Below, piece after piece: positions 44,470 through 56,035 of a stretch of 64,000 nt of DNA (position 1 is the stretch's first letter; each line of letters starts with the position of its first letter). Origin of the DNA: Gari tellinella. Lineage: Eukaryota > Mollusca > Bivalvia > Cardiida > Psammobiidae. Under the pieces are notes generated by a model. It saw only the letters and a list, made by a program, of their open reading frames with translations. It had not been told where the DNA came from and did no database searches. Location: the NCBI GenBank assembly GCA_922989275.2, contig OV277857.1, positions 48,399,083 to 48,463,082 of the forward strand, in the 5' to 3' direction. Position numbers and translations under genes: made by a program.

Positions 44470-46864
44470 TAAATTGTCGAAATTGAAATCTGATACTTTT
44501 TCCACATTTCCCAGACTTTATAGAAATGTTGAATGTTTGACACTTTGGTGAAAGGACAATATCGAAAGTCGAAATTCGAAAATATTTCGACTATTTACCT
44601 GTCTGGCAATTTCTCGCAAGTCAAACTTCGACAATAACTCGACATTTTCCCAGCAATGGCACTTGTAAACCGTCACAATTCCACATAAGTTCGACATTGT
44701 GAATGTGGTAAAGAAATGTTGATTGTCAAATGACGAATTTCGACAACATTTCGACTTTTTCGAGGCTCGCTAAATTATTGAACGTCTATTTTCTACACAA
44801 GTTCGACATAGTGAATGTTTTTAAGTAGTGTTGAAAGTCGAACATTGAATTTCGTCAAATTTTCGACATTTTGGTAAACCGACAATGTCGAATGTCGAAA
44901 TTTGACATAATGTGTCGACTTTTTCCCGGCGTGGAAAATTGTCGTATGTCGAAATTGGACACATAATCGACATAGTGGGTGTGTTAAAGTAATTTTAAAA
45001 GAAGAAAGTCGAATATTTTGACAATTTTTCGAAACTTTGGTAAAAGGATAATGTCCAACGTCGATATTCGACAATATTTCGACTATTGCACTATCGGGAA
45101 ATTTGTCGATTGTCGAAAATATACATAAATTAGACACTTTACTGGCTTTGTTGAAATGTCGAATGTCGAAATTCGACAATATTTCGATGGCCACTTGTCG
45201 AACGTCGAAAGTAGACATAAGGTCGACATAGTGAATGTGTTAAAGAATTGTTGAAAGAACAATGTCGAATTTCGACAATATTTCGACTTTTCCCGGGTCC
45301 GGAAAATTGTTGGACGTCGAAATTCGACATAATTTCAACAGAGGGAATGTGTATTAAGAAATCTTGAATGTCGAACGTCGAATTTCGACAATAGTTCGAC
45401 TTTTCCCCTTACTTGCAGTTTGTCGAACGTCGAAATTCGACCCTAGTTCGACAATTTCCCGACTTTGTATAAGTGTCGAACGTCGAAATTCGGCATGAGT
45501 TCGACAAAGTAATGTGTTTCAGAAATTTTGAATGTCGAACGTCGAATTTCGACAATATTCGACTTTTTCCCTTACTTGCAGTTTGTCGAACGTCGAAATT
45601 CGACCCTAGTTCGACAATTTCCCGACTATGTATAAATGTCGAACGTCGAAATTCGACATCAATTCGACAAAGTAATGTGTTTAAGAAATTGTGAATGTCG
45701 AACGTCGAATTTCGACAATGTTTCGACTTTTTCCCTTACTTGCAGTTTGTCGAACGTCGAAAGTCGACCCTAATTCGACAATTTCCCGACTTTGTATAAG
45801 TGTCGAACGTCGAAATTCGACATCAGTTCGACAAAGTAATGTGTTTAAGAAATTTTGAATGTCGAACGTCGAATTTCGACAATATTTCGACTTTCCCCCT
45901 GACTTGCAGTTTGTCGAACGTCGAAATTCGACCCTATTTCGACAATTTCCCGACTTTGTATAAATGTCGAACGTCGAAATTCGACATCAGTTCGACAAAG
46001 TAATGTGTTTAAGAAGTTTTGAATGTCGAACGTCGAATTTCGACAATATTTCGACATTTCCCTTACTTGCAGTTTGTCGAACGTCGAAATTCAACCCTAG
46101 TTCGACAATTTGCCGACTTTGTATAAATGTTGAACGTCGAAATTCGACATCAGTTCGACAAAGTAATGTGTTTAAGAAGTTTTGAATGTCGAACGTCGAA
46201 TTTCGACAATATTTCGACCTTTTCCCTTACTTGCAGTTTGTCGAACGTCGAAATTCTACCTTAGTTCGACAATTTCCCGACTTTGTATAAATGACGAACG
46301 TCGAAATTCGACATCAGTTCGACAAAGTAATGTGTTAAAGAAATTTTGAATGTCGAACGTCGAATTTCGACAATATTTCGACTTTTTCCCTTACTTGCAG
46401 TTTGTCGAACGTCGAAATTCGACCCTAATTCGACAATTTTCCGACTTTGTATAAATGTCGAACGTCGAAATTCGACATCAGTTCGACAAAGTAATGTGTT
46501 TAAGAAGTTTTGAATGTCGAACGTCGAATTTCGACAATGTTTCGACTTAATTTTCCCTTACTTGCAGTTTGTCGAACGTCGAAATTCAACCCTAGTTCGA
46601 CAATTTCCCGACTTTGTATAAATGTCGAACGTCGAAATTCGACATCAGTTCGACAAAGTAATGTGTTTTAAAATTGTTGAATGTCGGAAGTCGAATTTCG
46701 ACAATATTTCTACATTATGGCAAAGTTGACTTGTCGATCGGCAAAATTTGTTACATTATGTGAAAGCTTAAATGTCGAAAGTCGAAATTCGACAGCTGTT
46801 CGACCTTTCATTTGTGAAAGGTCGAATGTCGAATTGTCGAATGTCGTGCAAACTTCACACACTT
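44470..46864 (-). repeat. Right arm: inverted 163-bp tandem array
   Basis: Reverse-complement counterpart of the left arm, with GTCGAACGTCGAAATTCGAC units and CAGTTCGACAAAGTAATGTG spaced about 163 bp. As on the left, outer units (45.4-46.7 kb) are homogeneous and inner ones are degraded. The last 130 bp match the first 130 bp of the left arm almost exactly. Confidence 0.95.
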
Positions 46865-46873
46865 CCTAGGAGT

Positions 46874-47260
46874 GTTGTTACCCGCCGTTTTGGTTTCCTC
46901 GGGCGGTCTGCTCTACTTCCGGTGACGTCAAATTTCCAAGTTATAGCCTAAATGGTTGAAAGTAACCGGTTAAAAGTTCTAGCCACATGCAAATGGACGA
47001 AAACATTTTCTAATGTTGAATACACGGAAATTAATCTTGTTTTGTTTCCACTTCCGGAATTCCTTGGTGGTTGAATCTTATTTGCCGTAAGGATAAACCA
47101 GCGTGCAACATTCCGACGTCTCTGCCGCTTTCTTCGCGTGTTATTCTCGCCATTTTAGGTGTTTTTTCGGGCTAGGCAGTCATTGGACATTACACTAATG
47201 TAATCTTGCGGGCAAAGACTTTCTTCAATACCTTTCACGCGCAAATAAGGCCAAACAAGT
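46874..47260. promoter_or_regulatory. Possible promoter-like region next to the foldback element
   Basis: CTACTTCCGGTGACGTCAAAT at about 46912 places an ETS-like ACTTCCGG beside a CRE-like TGACGTCA, and CCACTTCCGGAATTCC follows at about 47047. The GC content is higher than around it. With the TGATGACGTCACG on the other side (about 27612), the insertion may have split a regulatory region. No transcript start can be shown. Confidence 0.25.
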
Positions 47261-48470
47261 CATGTGGTTGTTCTGACGTTTGCGAAGTAGGGCAACGTGT
47301 ATAAATCCAAATATAAGGAGTGCTAAGAACCCGTCATATTGTGTGTTAAATATCACTAATGTTACTTTAGTATTTAAAGACATATGTAGCTTTATAAAGT
47401 GACCGATTAGAACTTTTGTTTAGTATAGTTTATCTTTGCCAACGGTTAGCTCCGCCCTGTCAGGTGAACGAAATCGGTCTATACAAACAGGCGTGTTCTA
47501 TTTTTCAAGAGATCGTTGTTTGTATTGTATTAAATAGTAAAGTACCAGTTAAAGTCTACTTTCACTCCGAATGACCGCTCAGTCGACTGTTCATTTATAC
47601 TGTATTACAGTGAAGACTTCATCTTTTCCCAAAATCGAGTAAATACCTTGTGTCCGTTGTAACTAGTTTCGAGCCCTAAAGTTTTATCAAATAAATTCAG
47701 ACAAACAAAAAATCTACTATAAAGGAATTAAATTACATCCCCTGAAGACAAGGGTCCAAATCCATAAGCGCTGGTGTTCAACTTTTGAACACAAGTATGA
47801 ACACTTGGTATGCAATCTTGTAAATTCAACAGATGTATAGGGTTATGGTTGAACACATTTCCTCTAACCTGAACACGTCTTACAACAAAGTCAACAAATA
47901 TTTATAATATTTATTGTAAACTTGATTAGAGCACTTGGGCAGACCCATATGCAAATCCATGACAACAACATGTTATACGTAATAGAACCACTTGTATCTG
48001 GTTAATCAAAACTGAAATATATCCAGAATCACGATTGTATAATCAATTATTACAACATAAAATATCTGCTCTGATACCCCAATAAATTTAAAATTTAATG
48101 TGTGTTGTCCAGTGGATCTCCCAAAGCTGAATGACCAAATACACAGTTACTTGCCACGCACGAAAACTTCGTGCGCTACTACTAACGCCACTTAGCGTAG
48201 ACTTATTCCGGAACAAGGGAAAGTAATTTTCTTCTAATTCACTGCGTTTAACCGAAGAAAATTATATATGTTGAAACATTGAATGTATTGTGTTCGGCTT
48301 TTGAAAGCCGCCCGCTACCGAATGGTTTACGATGTCCTCTTGTCCATTTTTTCGTTTCGTTTGAGAGTTTACATGGGTACAAAACTTTATTTTGTTTTGC
48401 CTCTTATAGCTGAACTCCATATAATTGATATCTGAAATACTTTATGTCGTGACTACTAATTAAGATCATC
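47261..48470. other. Gene-poor stretch
   Basis: No ORF of note. At about 47540-47600 a sequence containing CGAATGACCGCTCAGTCGAC is the reverse complement of a stretch at about 34190-34240 (GTCGACTGAGTGGTCATTCG), so a further dispersed repeat family exists here. Confidence 0.5.
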
Positions 48471-48473
48471 TCC

Positions 48474-48723
48474 TACAGTGGAGTATCTGTTATTCTTTCC
48501 CAATAAACGCGTTTACGCTAAAACTATTATTTGCAGTGCAAACAGTTTGGAGCCAGATCAGACGCCGGGTAACCCGGCGTCTGATCAGGCTCCAAACTGT
48601 TTGCCACCAAGATAAACAAGAATTATCAGAATTGTCCAAAAGTTGTTCTTTTTTACGTTTTAGTGATTTGCGTTTGCGTACGTTTGCGTTTAAACGGGAA
48701 AGAATAACAGATTCTCCACTGTA
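48474..48723. mobile_element. Family A MITE, full length, inverted orientation
   Basis: TACAGTGGAGTATCTG to CAGATTCTCCACTGTA, with an intact HP1 hairpin, nearly identical to the copy at 13037. Confidence 0.88.
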
Positions 48724-48828
48724 TATGCGATTCAGATGGGTGGTCACATTATTGGGTTTGCTGCAGACATATTAGGAACACCACAATTTAACCCCTCTTG
48801 TTTTGTGTCCAGTTATACGTGCACGTTG

Positions 48829-49085
48829 TACAGTGGAGAAAACATTATTCTTTCCCGTTAAAACGCAAACGAAACGCAAGCGCAAACGCAATAACCTAAA
48901 ATGTAGAAAATGATGACTTTTTGACAACTTTGACTATTCATTTTTATACAAGTGGCAAACAGTTTGGAGCCTGATCAGACGCCGGGTTACCCGGTGTCTG
49001 ATCTGGCTCCAAACTGTTTGCAATGGAAATAATAGTTTTAGCGTAAACGCGTTTATTGGGAAAGAATAACGTTTTCTCTACTGTA
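48829..49085. mobile_element. Family A MITE, full length
   Basis: TACAGTGGAGAAAACATT to CGTTTTCTCTACTGTA, with an HP1 hairpin having one asymmetry (CCGGTGTCTG). It lies about 100 bp from the previous copy in the opposite orientation. Confidence 0.87.
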
Positions 49086-49159
49086 TTCATCCACTATATG
49101 TGTTTGTGTGTATTCATCTCCTCCATAACCAATAGTGAAAATCGCCGATACCCCAGTGT

Positions 49160-49260
49160 TTGGAGACGGATACTGATTATAGCGGAGTGCGTGTAAAGCA
49201 GACACCTCCTTTAGGAGCTTTCTGCTTTATATTCATCTTGGTTTACACTGGCATCTGTGC
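49160..49260. mobile_element. Family D hairpin fragment
   Basis: GTAAAGCAGACACCTCCTTT and AGGAGCTTTCTGCTTTATAT form a D/HP2-type hairpin without recognisable ends. Confidence 0.5.
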
Positions 49261-49493
49261 TCTAAATAATAGGTAAATATTTTGTGAATTTTATATTGAG
49301 GAATAGGTTGAGATGCTTTAAAACGAATGGGATTAACCGAAACCATCTTCCTAAAATCATCATCATTTCATCTCATTACCCCTCATCAATCATCGGCGCT
49401 ATATCATGACCTATTTTGTGTCGCAGTGCCGTAAAACCCAACTCATCCATTAAAACGTAAAATGGATGAAGGGGTTAACAGCCTCATTTGTTG

Positions 49494-49854
49494 TACAGCG
49501 CCCCCTCTCTACAACAACAACCAACGGGATACAAACATTGCGAACGTTGTTCTGAGGGAGTCGTTATAGGGAGGGAGCTTGGCTTACATTTTCAAACAGC
49601 TTGAATCGAGATCAGACGCCGCGTAACGCGGCGTCTGATCTTGATATAAGCTGTTTGTCACTCGTTATTAAGTTTTTTTTCTCAAAATGTCAATTATATC
49701 ACTTTGAGAAAAGCTGCAGACGACACTTTTAAGCAGACGATATTGCAGTAATAACATCGTTAGATAAGTTTTTCCTGTTTAGGGAACTGCGGAAAGGGTC
49801 AGTATAAGGAGGTAGTCGTTTTTGCGAGGGTAGTTGTAGAGAGTGAGCGCTGTA
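49494..49854. mobile_element. Family E MITE, full length
   Basis: TACAGCGCCCCCTCTCTACA to TGTAGAGAGTGAGCGCTGTA. An HP1 hairpin (GAGATCAGACGCCGCGTAAC) sits in the left half and the AGACGACA / GGAACTGCGGAAAGGGTC blocks are in the right half. This is a good reference copy of E at about 360 bp. Confidence 0.88.
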
Positions 49855-49959
49855 TCTTAATTATGGATACATGTATTAATTCTTCTTTCGTTTGGTTTGA
49901 GGGATTAAACGGGTGTTTGCTGGTATGACTAATTGTAGCTAGGAATATGGAAACAGAGT

Positions 49960-50706
49960 ATACAGTGCCCCCTCTCTACAACGGCCCTCCAAACAACGAC
50001 TCCCTCCTTAGAACGACCCTTGCCGCACCTCCCAAAAGAGGACATTTATGTCTAACGTATTGTCTGATTTTTCTGACCTGTCGGAGTTATTTTTAGAACA
50101 GAATAGTTCATAGTTGTAAATAGATAACAGGGTAACAACGGATGTATATATAGTCGTACGCTTTCCAACTTGAGATGAGTATGATCCTCGTGCAGCACGA
50201 GACCGCTGAGCTAACTTTACTACTATCTCATTCTTTCCCAATAAACGCAATTATATACTAAAACTATTATTTTCAATGTAACCCGGCGTCTGATCAGGCT
50301 CCAACCTGTTTGCTACTCAGATTAAAAATATAGTAAAACATTCTAAAAGTAAATTTCAACAGTTTAGCGCATTGCGTTTGCGTTTAAACGGGAAAGAATA
50401 ATATATCTTCTACTGAACAATACGGACAAAAATTACAGATATCCGTATCTTTAACTGGATGTAGAGAAAACTCATCCCTTTTAAAGTTTTAGAATGTTCC
50501 CATCTAAAAATAACTCCGACAGGTCAGAAGAAAACACTAATATTTACTTCTGCAAGTCGTCTGCTTAAAATTGTCGTTTGTTGTTTTACACAATGAACAT
50601 TTTTACGCAAATGTACGCCAAATTTCCTCCCTATAACGACTTCATCCGAACAACGCACATAATTGTTGTCTCCCATAGGATGTCGTTGTAGAGAGAGAGC
50701 GCTGTG
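49960..50706. mobile_element. Family E MITE split by an A2-type element
   Basis: The reversed E element starts TACAGTGCCCCCTCTCTACA, stops near CATTTATGTCTAACG (about 50058) and resumes near 50533 as TTCTGCAAGTCGTCTGC, ending GAGAGAGAGCGCTG. The insert has inverted ends TCTGACCTGTCGGAGTTATT / AATAACTCCGACAGGTCAGA. It contains GTGCAGCACGAGACC and the A-type middle with half an HP1 hairpin. Confidence 0.75.
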
Positions 50707-50889
50707 AATCATCATTGATGTTTAAGGTGGACCATTCGTAAAGAAATACATCTAACTGAGATACTGGCATCTCAAATATTAACCCTGTTTGTATTGCAAG
50801 ATGCTTTTTCGCAGATATGTTCAAACTGTTCATTTGTTACCTTGTAAATGTGTTGTAGAATTCCATGTATTGAGCAAGGAATAAACTAC

Positions 50890-51230
50890 TACAGTGCTCT
50901 CTCCCTACAACTGCTCTCCCAACAACGACCCCTCCTTACAACGACCCTTGTAGCAGTTCCCTTTAAAAGAACATTATGTCCAAACTATTCATGACTGTAA
51001 TGTCGTCTGCTTAGAATTGCCGTCTGCTGTTTTTGTCAAAGTTGTACAGTGGACATTTTGTCAGGAGAAAACTTAACGACGGGAAACAAACAGCTTTAAT
51101 CCATATCGTGACGCGGCGTCTGATCTGGATTCAAGCTAATTTCCAAAATTACTCCCTAAAACGACTCCCTTTAACAATGCACACATTTTTTTGTCTCCCT
51201 TTTGGTGTCGTTGTAGAGATGGAGCGCTGT
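50890..51230. mobile_element. Family E MITE, reversed
   Basis: TACAGTGCTCTCTCCCTACA to TTGTAGAGATGGAGCGCTG. The left HP1 arm is largely lost (only GACGCGGCGTCTGATCTGG remains). Confidence 0.8.
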
Positions 51231-51289
51231 CCTACCTATTGTTATCTTCAAAATAGCGCAAATAAAAACTGTTTGGTATGTTCTCGAGA

Positions 51290-51541
51290 TTAACCCTTTA
51301 CCTCATAGCCTGTTTACAGTTTTGAATACAGGTGACCACTTAAAGCAGGTTGAAAGTAAAGCAGAATGTGCCTTAAGGCACATTCTGCTTTTCTTTCAGC
51401 CTGCTTTAAGCTAACATCTGCTAGGCTTTATAAAATATTTGTCATGGTAATTGTTCATGAGGTTATAAACAGGAACTATTTTCTTCAGCGGAGGAATAAA
51501 TTAAATACGCTAAAAGTCGCTTCTATGGGGGAAAGGGTTAA
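51290..51541. mobile_element. Family B MITE, full length
   Basis: TTAACCCTTTACCTCATAGC to GGGGGAAAGGGTTAA. A full HP2 hairpin, GCAGAATGTGCCTTAAGGC, is present. TTAA at both ends. Confidence 0.9.
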
Positions 51542-51671
51542 GGGAGAAAACTGTATCACCAGTTCTTCAATATTTCTTAAAGTTATCCTACCTATCGGTA
51601 TATAGCCAAGTATATCAGGTATTGAAACCCAAATTTAGTAAAATTGCCCTTTTCTATGTGTTTGCCACTCT

Positions 51672-51915
51672 GGGGCCCGTTTCATATAACTCGCACGACA
51701 AAACGGTCGTATGTCAAAACTTTCAAATCAATTTCATTATGATTTCTCTATCTAATCCTGTCTTGTGACACCTCTCTCTTTGGAATCGTCTTTTCAAGAC
51801 GATTCCAAAGAGATGTCACAAGACAGGATTAGATGAAGAAATAAATGATAACTGAGACTTTTATAATCTGACTTACGACGACATTTGTCGTACGAAGTTT
51901 TATGAAACGGGCCCC
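51672..51915. mobile_element. Family H MITE, full length
   Basis: GGGGCCCGTTTCATATAAC and GTTTTATGAAACGGGCCCC ends. The central perfect hairpin contains AATCCTGTCTTGTGACACC, TTGGAATCGTC and their complements. This is the complete version of the copy at 890. Confidence 0.88.
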
Positions 51916-52031
51916 TGGTAAAAATAAATTGTCAGACTTTTCAAAAGGATGTCATTTTCTACATTTCCTAGCACGGCGTTTGTGTTTAGTTTTGTTTAAA
52001 CCATTTCCACATTAATACGCGTTGTACGCCT

Positions 52032-52260
52032 TTAACTCATTATCCCCTGAAACTTTCAATGGACAATACCAGTTTGCAATAAAGGCCGGTCTATTTTAGA
52101 CTATTTAGGGTTGTGTTTTGCAAAATTACAAACAGTGAAGTCCCTGGTCAGAGGGCTCTCTGATCAGGGACTTCACTGTTTGCATAGGACAAGTATACTC
52201 GTTACAGGTAAACATTTGGTAAAAGACACGTATATGCGTCACTAGGGCTCAATGAGTTAA
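52032..52260. mobile_element. TTAA-flanked MITE with an HP1-like hairpin
   Basis: TTAACTCATTATCCCC and GGGCTCAATGAGTTAA ends. The centre is CAAACAGTGAAGTCCCTGGT paired with CAGGGACTTCACTGTTTG, an HP1 relative with altered inner sequence but the same CAAACAG/CTGTTTG rim. Confidence 0.75.
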
Positions 52261-52262
52261 TA

Positions 52263-52623
52263 TACAGTGTTCCCTCTCTACAACGGCCCTCCCGACAACG
52301 ACTCCCTCCTTCCAACGACACTTGCCGCTGTTTCCTAAACAGGGCAAATTTGTCCAACCTATTCACGGCTGCAATGTCGTCTGCTTAACATTGTCGTCTG
52401 CTTTTTTTCTCAAAGATACATAATAGACATTTTGACAGAAAAACATTAATTACGATTGACAGACAGCTTGAATCCAGATCAGACGCCGCGTTACGCGGCG
52501 TCTGGTTTGGATTCAAGCTGTTTGCAAATGTAACCCGATTTCCCTCCCTATAACGACTCCCTCCGAACAACGCACACATTTTTTGTCTCCTATTGGATGT
52601 CGTTGTAGAGAGGGAGCGCTGTA
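52263..52623. mobile_element. Family E MITE, full length, reversed
   Basis: TACAGTGTTCCCTCTCTACA to TAGAGAGGGAGCGCTGTA with a perfect HP1 hairpin (CCAGATCAGACGCCGCGTTA). Confidence 0.88.
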
Positions 52624-52643
52624 TTCTCCACTGGAGAAAATTT

Positions 52644-52980
52644 ATACAGTTATAAATATGTACAATAAGAAATAGTTTCTAAATCCTAGAAGATGATAGC
52701 TTAAAGGAGGCTGAAAGTAAAACAGAACGCGCCTTAAGACGCACTATGCTTTACTTTCAACCTGCTTTAAGTGGTCACCTAACTTCAAAACTAGAAATAG
52801 AGGATCTTACACGAGTGCTCATTGGTTATTATTTTTAATAAACGAGTTGACTTAAGTTATTTGACACGAGCCTGGGCGAACATTAAATTCATTTTAGTCA
52901 ACGAGTTTATTTAAATGATAATGTTTATAGCACGAATATGAGATTCTATTTATCACATAAACATTTAAAACCCTATTAAG
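52644..52980. mobile_element. Family B fragment and a hairpin relative
   Basis: 52644-52802 is an HP2-bearing B fragment (AAGTAAAACAGAACGCGCC). Downstream, about 52830-52980, lie AAACGAGTTGACTTAAG and GTCAACGAGTTTATTT, related to the hairpin element at 27285. Confidence 0.55.
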
Positions 52981-53149
52981 TCAACTGAATCCGTAGTTTG
53001 TAGTCTCTGGAGATTCGTCTTTTAGACCGCCTTTTGGTGAAATTCTGTGCCGTTGACCAATCACAGTTGGTTATGCAGTTCTTCCTTTTTCTTGAAGACT
53101 GGATCATCCCTGAGGAAAATTTGATTTGCAGATTATCGTTGCTGGCAGC

Positions 53150-54070
53150 TTAAAACAGCTGACAGAATGCAATAGCTAATTGACAAACTTACAGAATGCA
53201 ATAACGAATTGGTAGAACGCAATGACAAACTTACAGAATACAATAACAAATTGACAGAACGTACTGACAAACTAACAGAATGCAATAACAAATTGACAGA
53301 ACGTACTGACAAACTTACAGAATACAATAACAAATTGACAGAACGTACTGACAAACTAACAGAATGCAATAATAAGTTGACAGAACATACTGACAAACTT
53401 ACATAATTCAATAACGAATTGATAGAACGCAATGACAAACTTACATAATTCAATAACAAATTGACAGAACGTACTGACAAACTTACATAATTCAATAACG
53501 AATTGATAGAACGCAATGACAAACTTACAGAATACAATAACAAATTGACAGAACGTACTGACAAACTTACATAATTCAATAACGAATTGATAGAACGCAA
53601 TGACAAACTTACAGAATACAATAACAAATTGACAGAACGTACTGACAAACTTACATAATTCAATAACGAATTGATAGAACGCAATGACAAACTTACAGAA
53701 TACAATAACAAATTGACAGAACGTACTGACAAACTTACAGAATACAATAACAAATTGACAGAACGTACTGACAAACTTACAAAATGCAATAACAAATTGA
53801 CAGAACGTACTGACAAACTTACATAATTCAATAACGAATTGATAGAACGCAATGACAAACTTACAGAATACAATAACAAATTGACGGGAACGTACTGACA
53901 AACTTACAGAATTCAATAACGAATTGATAGAACGCAATGACAAACTTACAGAATACAATAACAAATTGACAGAACGCAATGACAAACTTACAGGATACAA
54001 TAACGAATTGATAGAACGTACTGAAAAACTTACAAAATGCAATAACAAGTTGACAGAACATAATTACAAA
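53150..54070. repeat. 42-bp minisatellite encoding heptad-like repeats
   Basis: About 22 units alternate AACAAATTGACAGAACG with TACTGACAAACTTACAGAAT and variants. In the plus frame units read NNKLTERTDKLTEY, a heptad-like coiled-coil pattern, but TAA stops (ACATAATTC) interrupt it repeatedly. In the minus strand one frame is open for 248 codons (SVSLSVRSVNLLLY repeats). I treat it as a minisatellite, possibly born from a coiled-coil gene fragment. Confidence 0.85.
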
Positions 54071-54277
54071 CCCACAACTCTGGCCGTTTAAGACATGTGC
54101 CAGCCTAATGAGGTAAACACACAATGCAGAAAGTCTCTAGACGTTATTCTGCATTGCGTGTAGCCTGTATTATTTAACAACATGATTCTTAATATACTTT
54201 GTTTACGAAGTGTTGCTCAGGAATTGGAGTACTGTATTTTTGTGTTGTAAACATTGATTTGTCACACAGCTCATGTA

Positions 54278-55832
54278 TACTCAACAAAACAATTAAAGGG
54301 GCAAATATATTGGGTAGGCCCAATATATATAAATAAGTTTATACAATATTTTTTAACAGTTTCATGTAAAATTACATGTTAACTTCGTTGTAGAGTATAA
54401 CTGTATTTCGAAAAGTAGAAATATATATCGCAGTTCCCCTTCAAACACAACCACCCTAAAATTACCGTGATCCAGACTAGGTGGGTGGGGTAACAAACAA
54501 CTTGACCAAGAGCCCCACCTTTTAGGTTCTTCTCTTAAATTACAGCTAGTATCATATGTGTTCACCACGTGCATTAATCACTTCCTAACATCTACATGGA
54601 TATCGGAGAATTAGCTTAAGGATGTATGCAATGGACATTCTTCAATAGTCTCTTAGGTGACGATCTCGGCCGTATATCCGGCGTTGCCGCATGTCCTAAG
54701 CATCTTCAATGTGACCGAAGTATGTTGACCTTGCTGGCCAGTCCATCTGCCCTATGCTCTCGTGTTCCAAGTACTGATCTACCATACGTGCTCGGTACGG
54801 ACGAGCTTCGTCGTCTGTCGGGATGATGCCTGAATCCAAAGTTCCAGCTTCAGCGCGTGCAATAGCGTCTAAGGTCTCGTCCCTGTACCCCAAACTAGTC
54901 AGAGTCCAGTTCCTAATGACGTAAAGGTCCGTGCAACCGTTGTAGGATATGCCCACCCATAGGAGCCTTGACCCCTTTCTGAGTCCGTCATGCTCTGTCA
55001 CATAACAATCGAAGAAACATTCGTTTCGCTGTCTTTACATTCGTCTGCAGTCGTCATTTCAATCCAAAATGAAATTTGACGCACTAGTCCACAATACGTT
55101 GCGAAAACGTAAACGTTCAAATGGCATGATTTCTGGCAAAACGCTAGATGGCGTTTTCGGTGGTGTGTGGTCAAGGCCGGTCACGAGACTGGTCTTGTAG
55201 CCCATAGGTTTGCAGCATGAAGTCTATTCCCGACGATCTGAACAGAAATCCTGTAACCACACGTCTGTTTATAAACACTATTTAGCGTCACGAGGGAATT
55301 GAGCCGTTGATGTCATGCCATACGTGACAACACCGGTCCTTTACTTCAAATATGACCTGCAAGCAATCTTGACCTGATCTCCAATTAACCACCCCAGTGT
55401 CCAGGTACAACTACCACAGCCTGTCGACGAAACCCTTGCTAACGTTAAACTCTGTCGCAACATGACGCTGGAAAACGACAAATGACGTCTTTAGGGGCAT
55501 AGTTTTCAAATTTTGTACCAATTTTTGCAATTTATTATTGCTTAAGATACAAATGTGCATTCGATATAATGAAAACAGTTATAAAACTAATCGTTGAAGA
55601 ATAGGCAGACACATCGTGCAAAAATCCAGTGGACGTTAAAAACCGTGTTTTTGATACTTGCCCGCTTCAATTCATTCAACCATGACCATTTTTGCACATA
55701 GTGACGTTTGTTTCTTTTTTTTATTCTTAAGCATCTAAACACGCATTCACTCTTTTAACTTGAAAATGTTTGCATTTTTGAAAAAAGATATATGAACTTA
55801 TACCTTTGCCCCTTTAATTATTTTGTTGAGTA
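54278..55832 (-). mobile_element. Tc1-type transposon, 1.55 kb, inactive
   Basis: The ends TACTCAACAAAACAATTAAA and TTTAATTATTTTGTTGAGTA are inverted repeats (with GGGGCAAA further in), flanked by TA. Length fits Tc1 elements. It encodes a decayed transposase on the minus strand. Repeat sequence related to the 42-bp minisatellite resumes at about 55925 (GGACAGAACGTAATTATAAA). Confidence 0.88.
54690..55480 (-). pseudogene. Tc1 transposase pseudogene
   Basis: Reading on the minus strand from about 55480: an N-terminal HTH-like stretch (FNVSKGFVDRLW), then RNVLWTSASNFIL, and an open C-terminal part (54696-55001) with LLWVGISYNGCTDLYVIRN, YRARMVDQYLEHE and MDWPARS. These match the order in Tc1-family DDE transposases (HTH, W-S/D-E-S-x-F, DNARPH, DWPARSPDLNPIE). 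The DNARPH Asp region reads DDEARPY, and the PDLNPIE motif is lost (STYFGHIED). Internal stops and frame shifts are present, so no active enzyme is expected. Confidence 0.88.
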
Positions 55833-56035
55833 TATTTAATGTCATTTACCATGTCAGTGTTAATTATATTATAATGTTATACATATCTCCTGTGTTGAGG
55901 AAATAAAACATTGAATTGAACTGAGCAACAGGACAGAACGTAATTATAAACTTACAGAATAAAATTACAGTGTATAATGATACACATACAGAATTCAAAA
56001 ACAAAACCACAGAGCCATGTACGTAATACATGACA

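Larger units (their letters stand above)
27918..46864. mobile_element. Giant foldback (FB/Rehavkus-type) transposon, 18.9 kb
   Basis: The left end is A-G-GTGTGTGAAGTTTGCACGAC and the right end is its reverse complement with one mismatch. The direct repeat CCTAGGAGT sits immediately outside both ends (27909-27917 and 46865-46873). Each end is a ~2.4-kb arm built from tandem units rich in GTCGAATTTCGACGTTCGAC, in opposite orientation. A 9-bp duplication with minisatellite-like long inverted repeats is the diagnostic structure of Drosophila FB and Repbase Rehavkus elements in the Mutator-like group. No transposase frame remains, so this copy is non-autonomous. The original interior, once later insertions are removed, is only about 3.3 kb. 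Confidence 0.85.

Noticed and set aside
53133..54124. 248- and 230-codon minus frames of SVSLSVRSVNLLLY-type repeats
   Set aside because: Direct translation of a 42-bp minisatellite; length is a multiple of 3 so any stop-free phase stays open. No start context or flanking exons.
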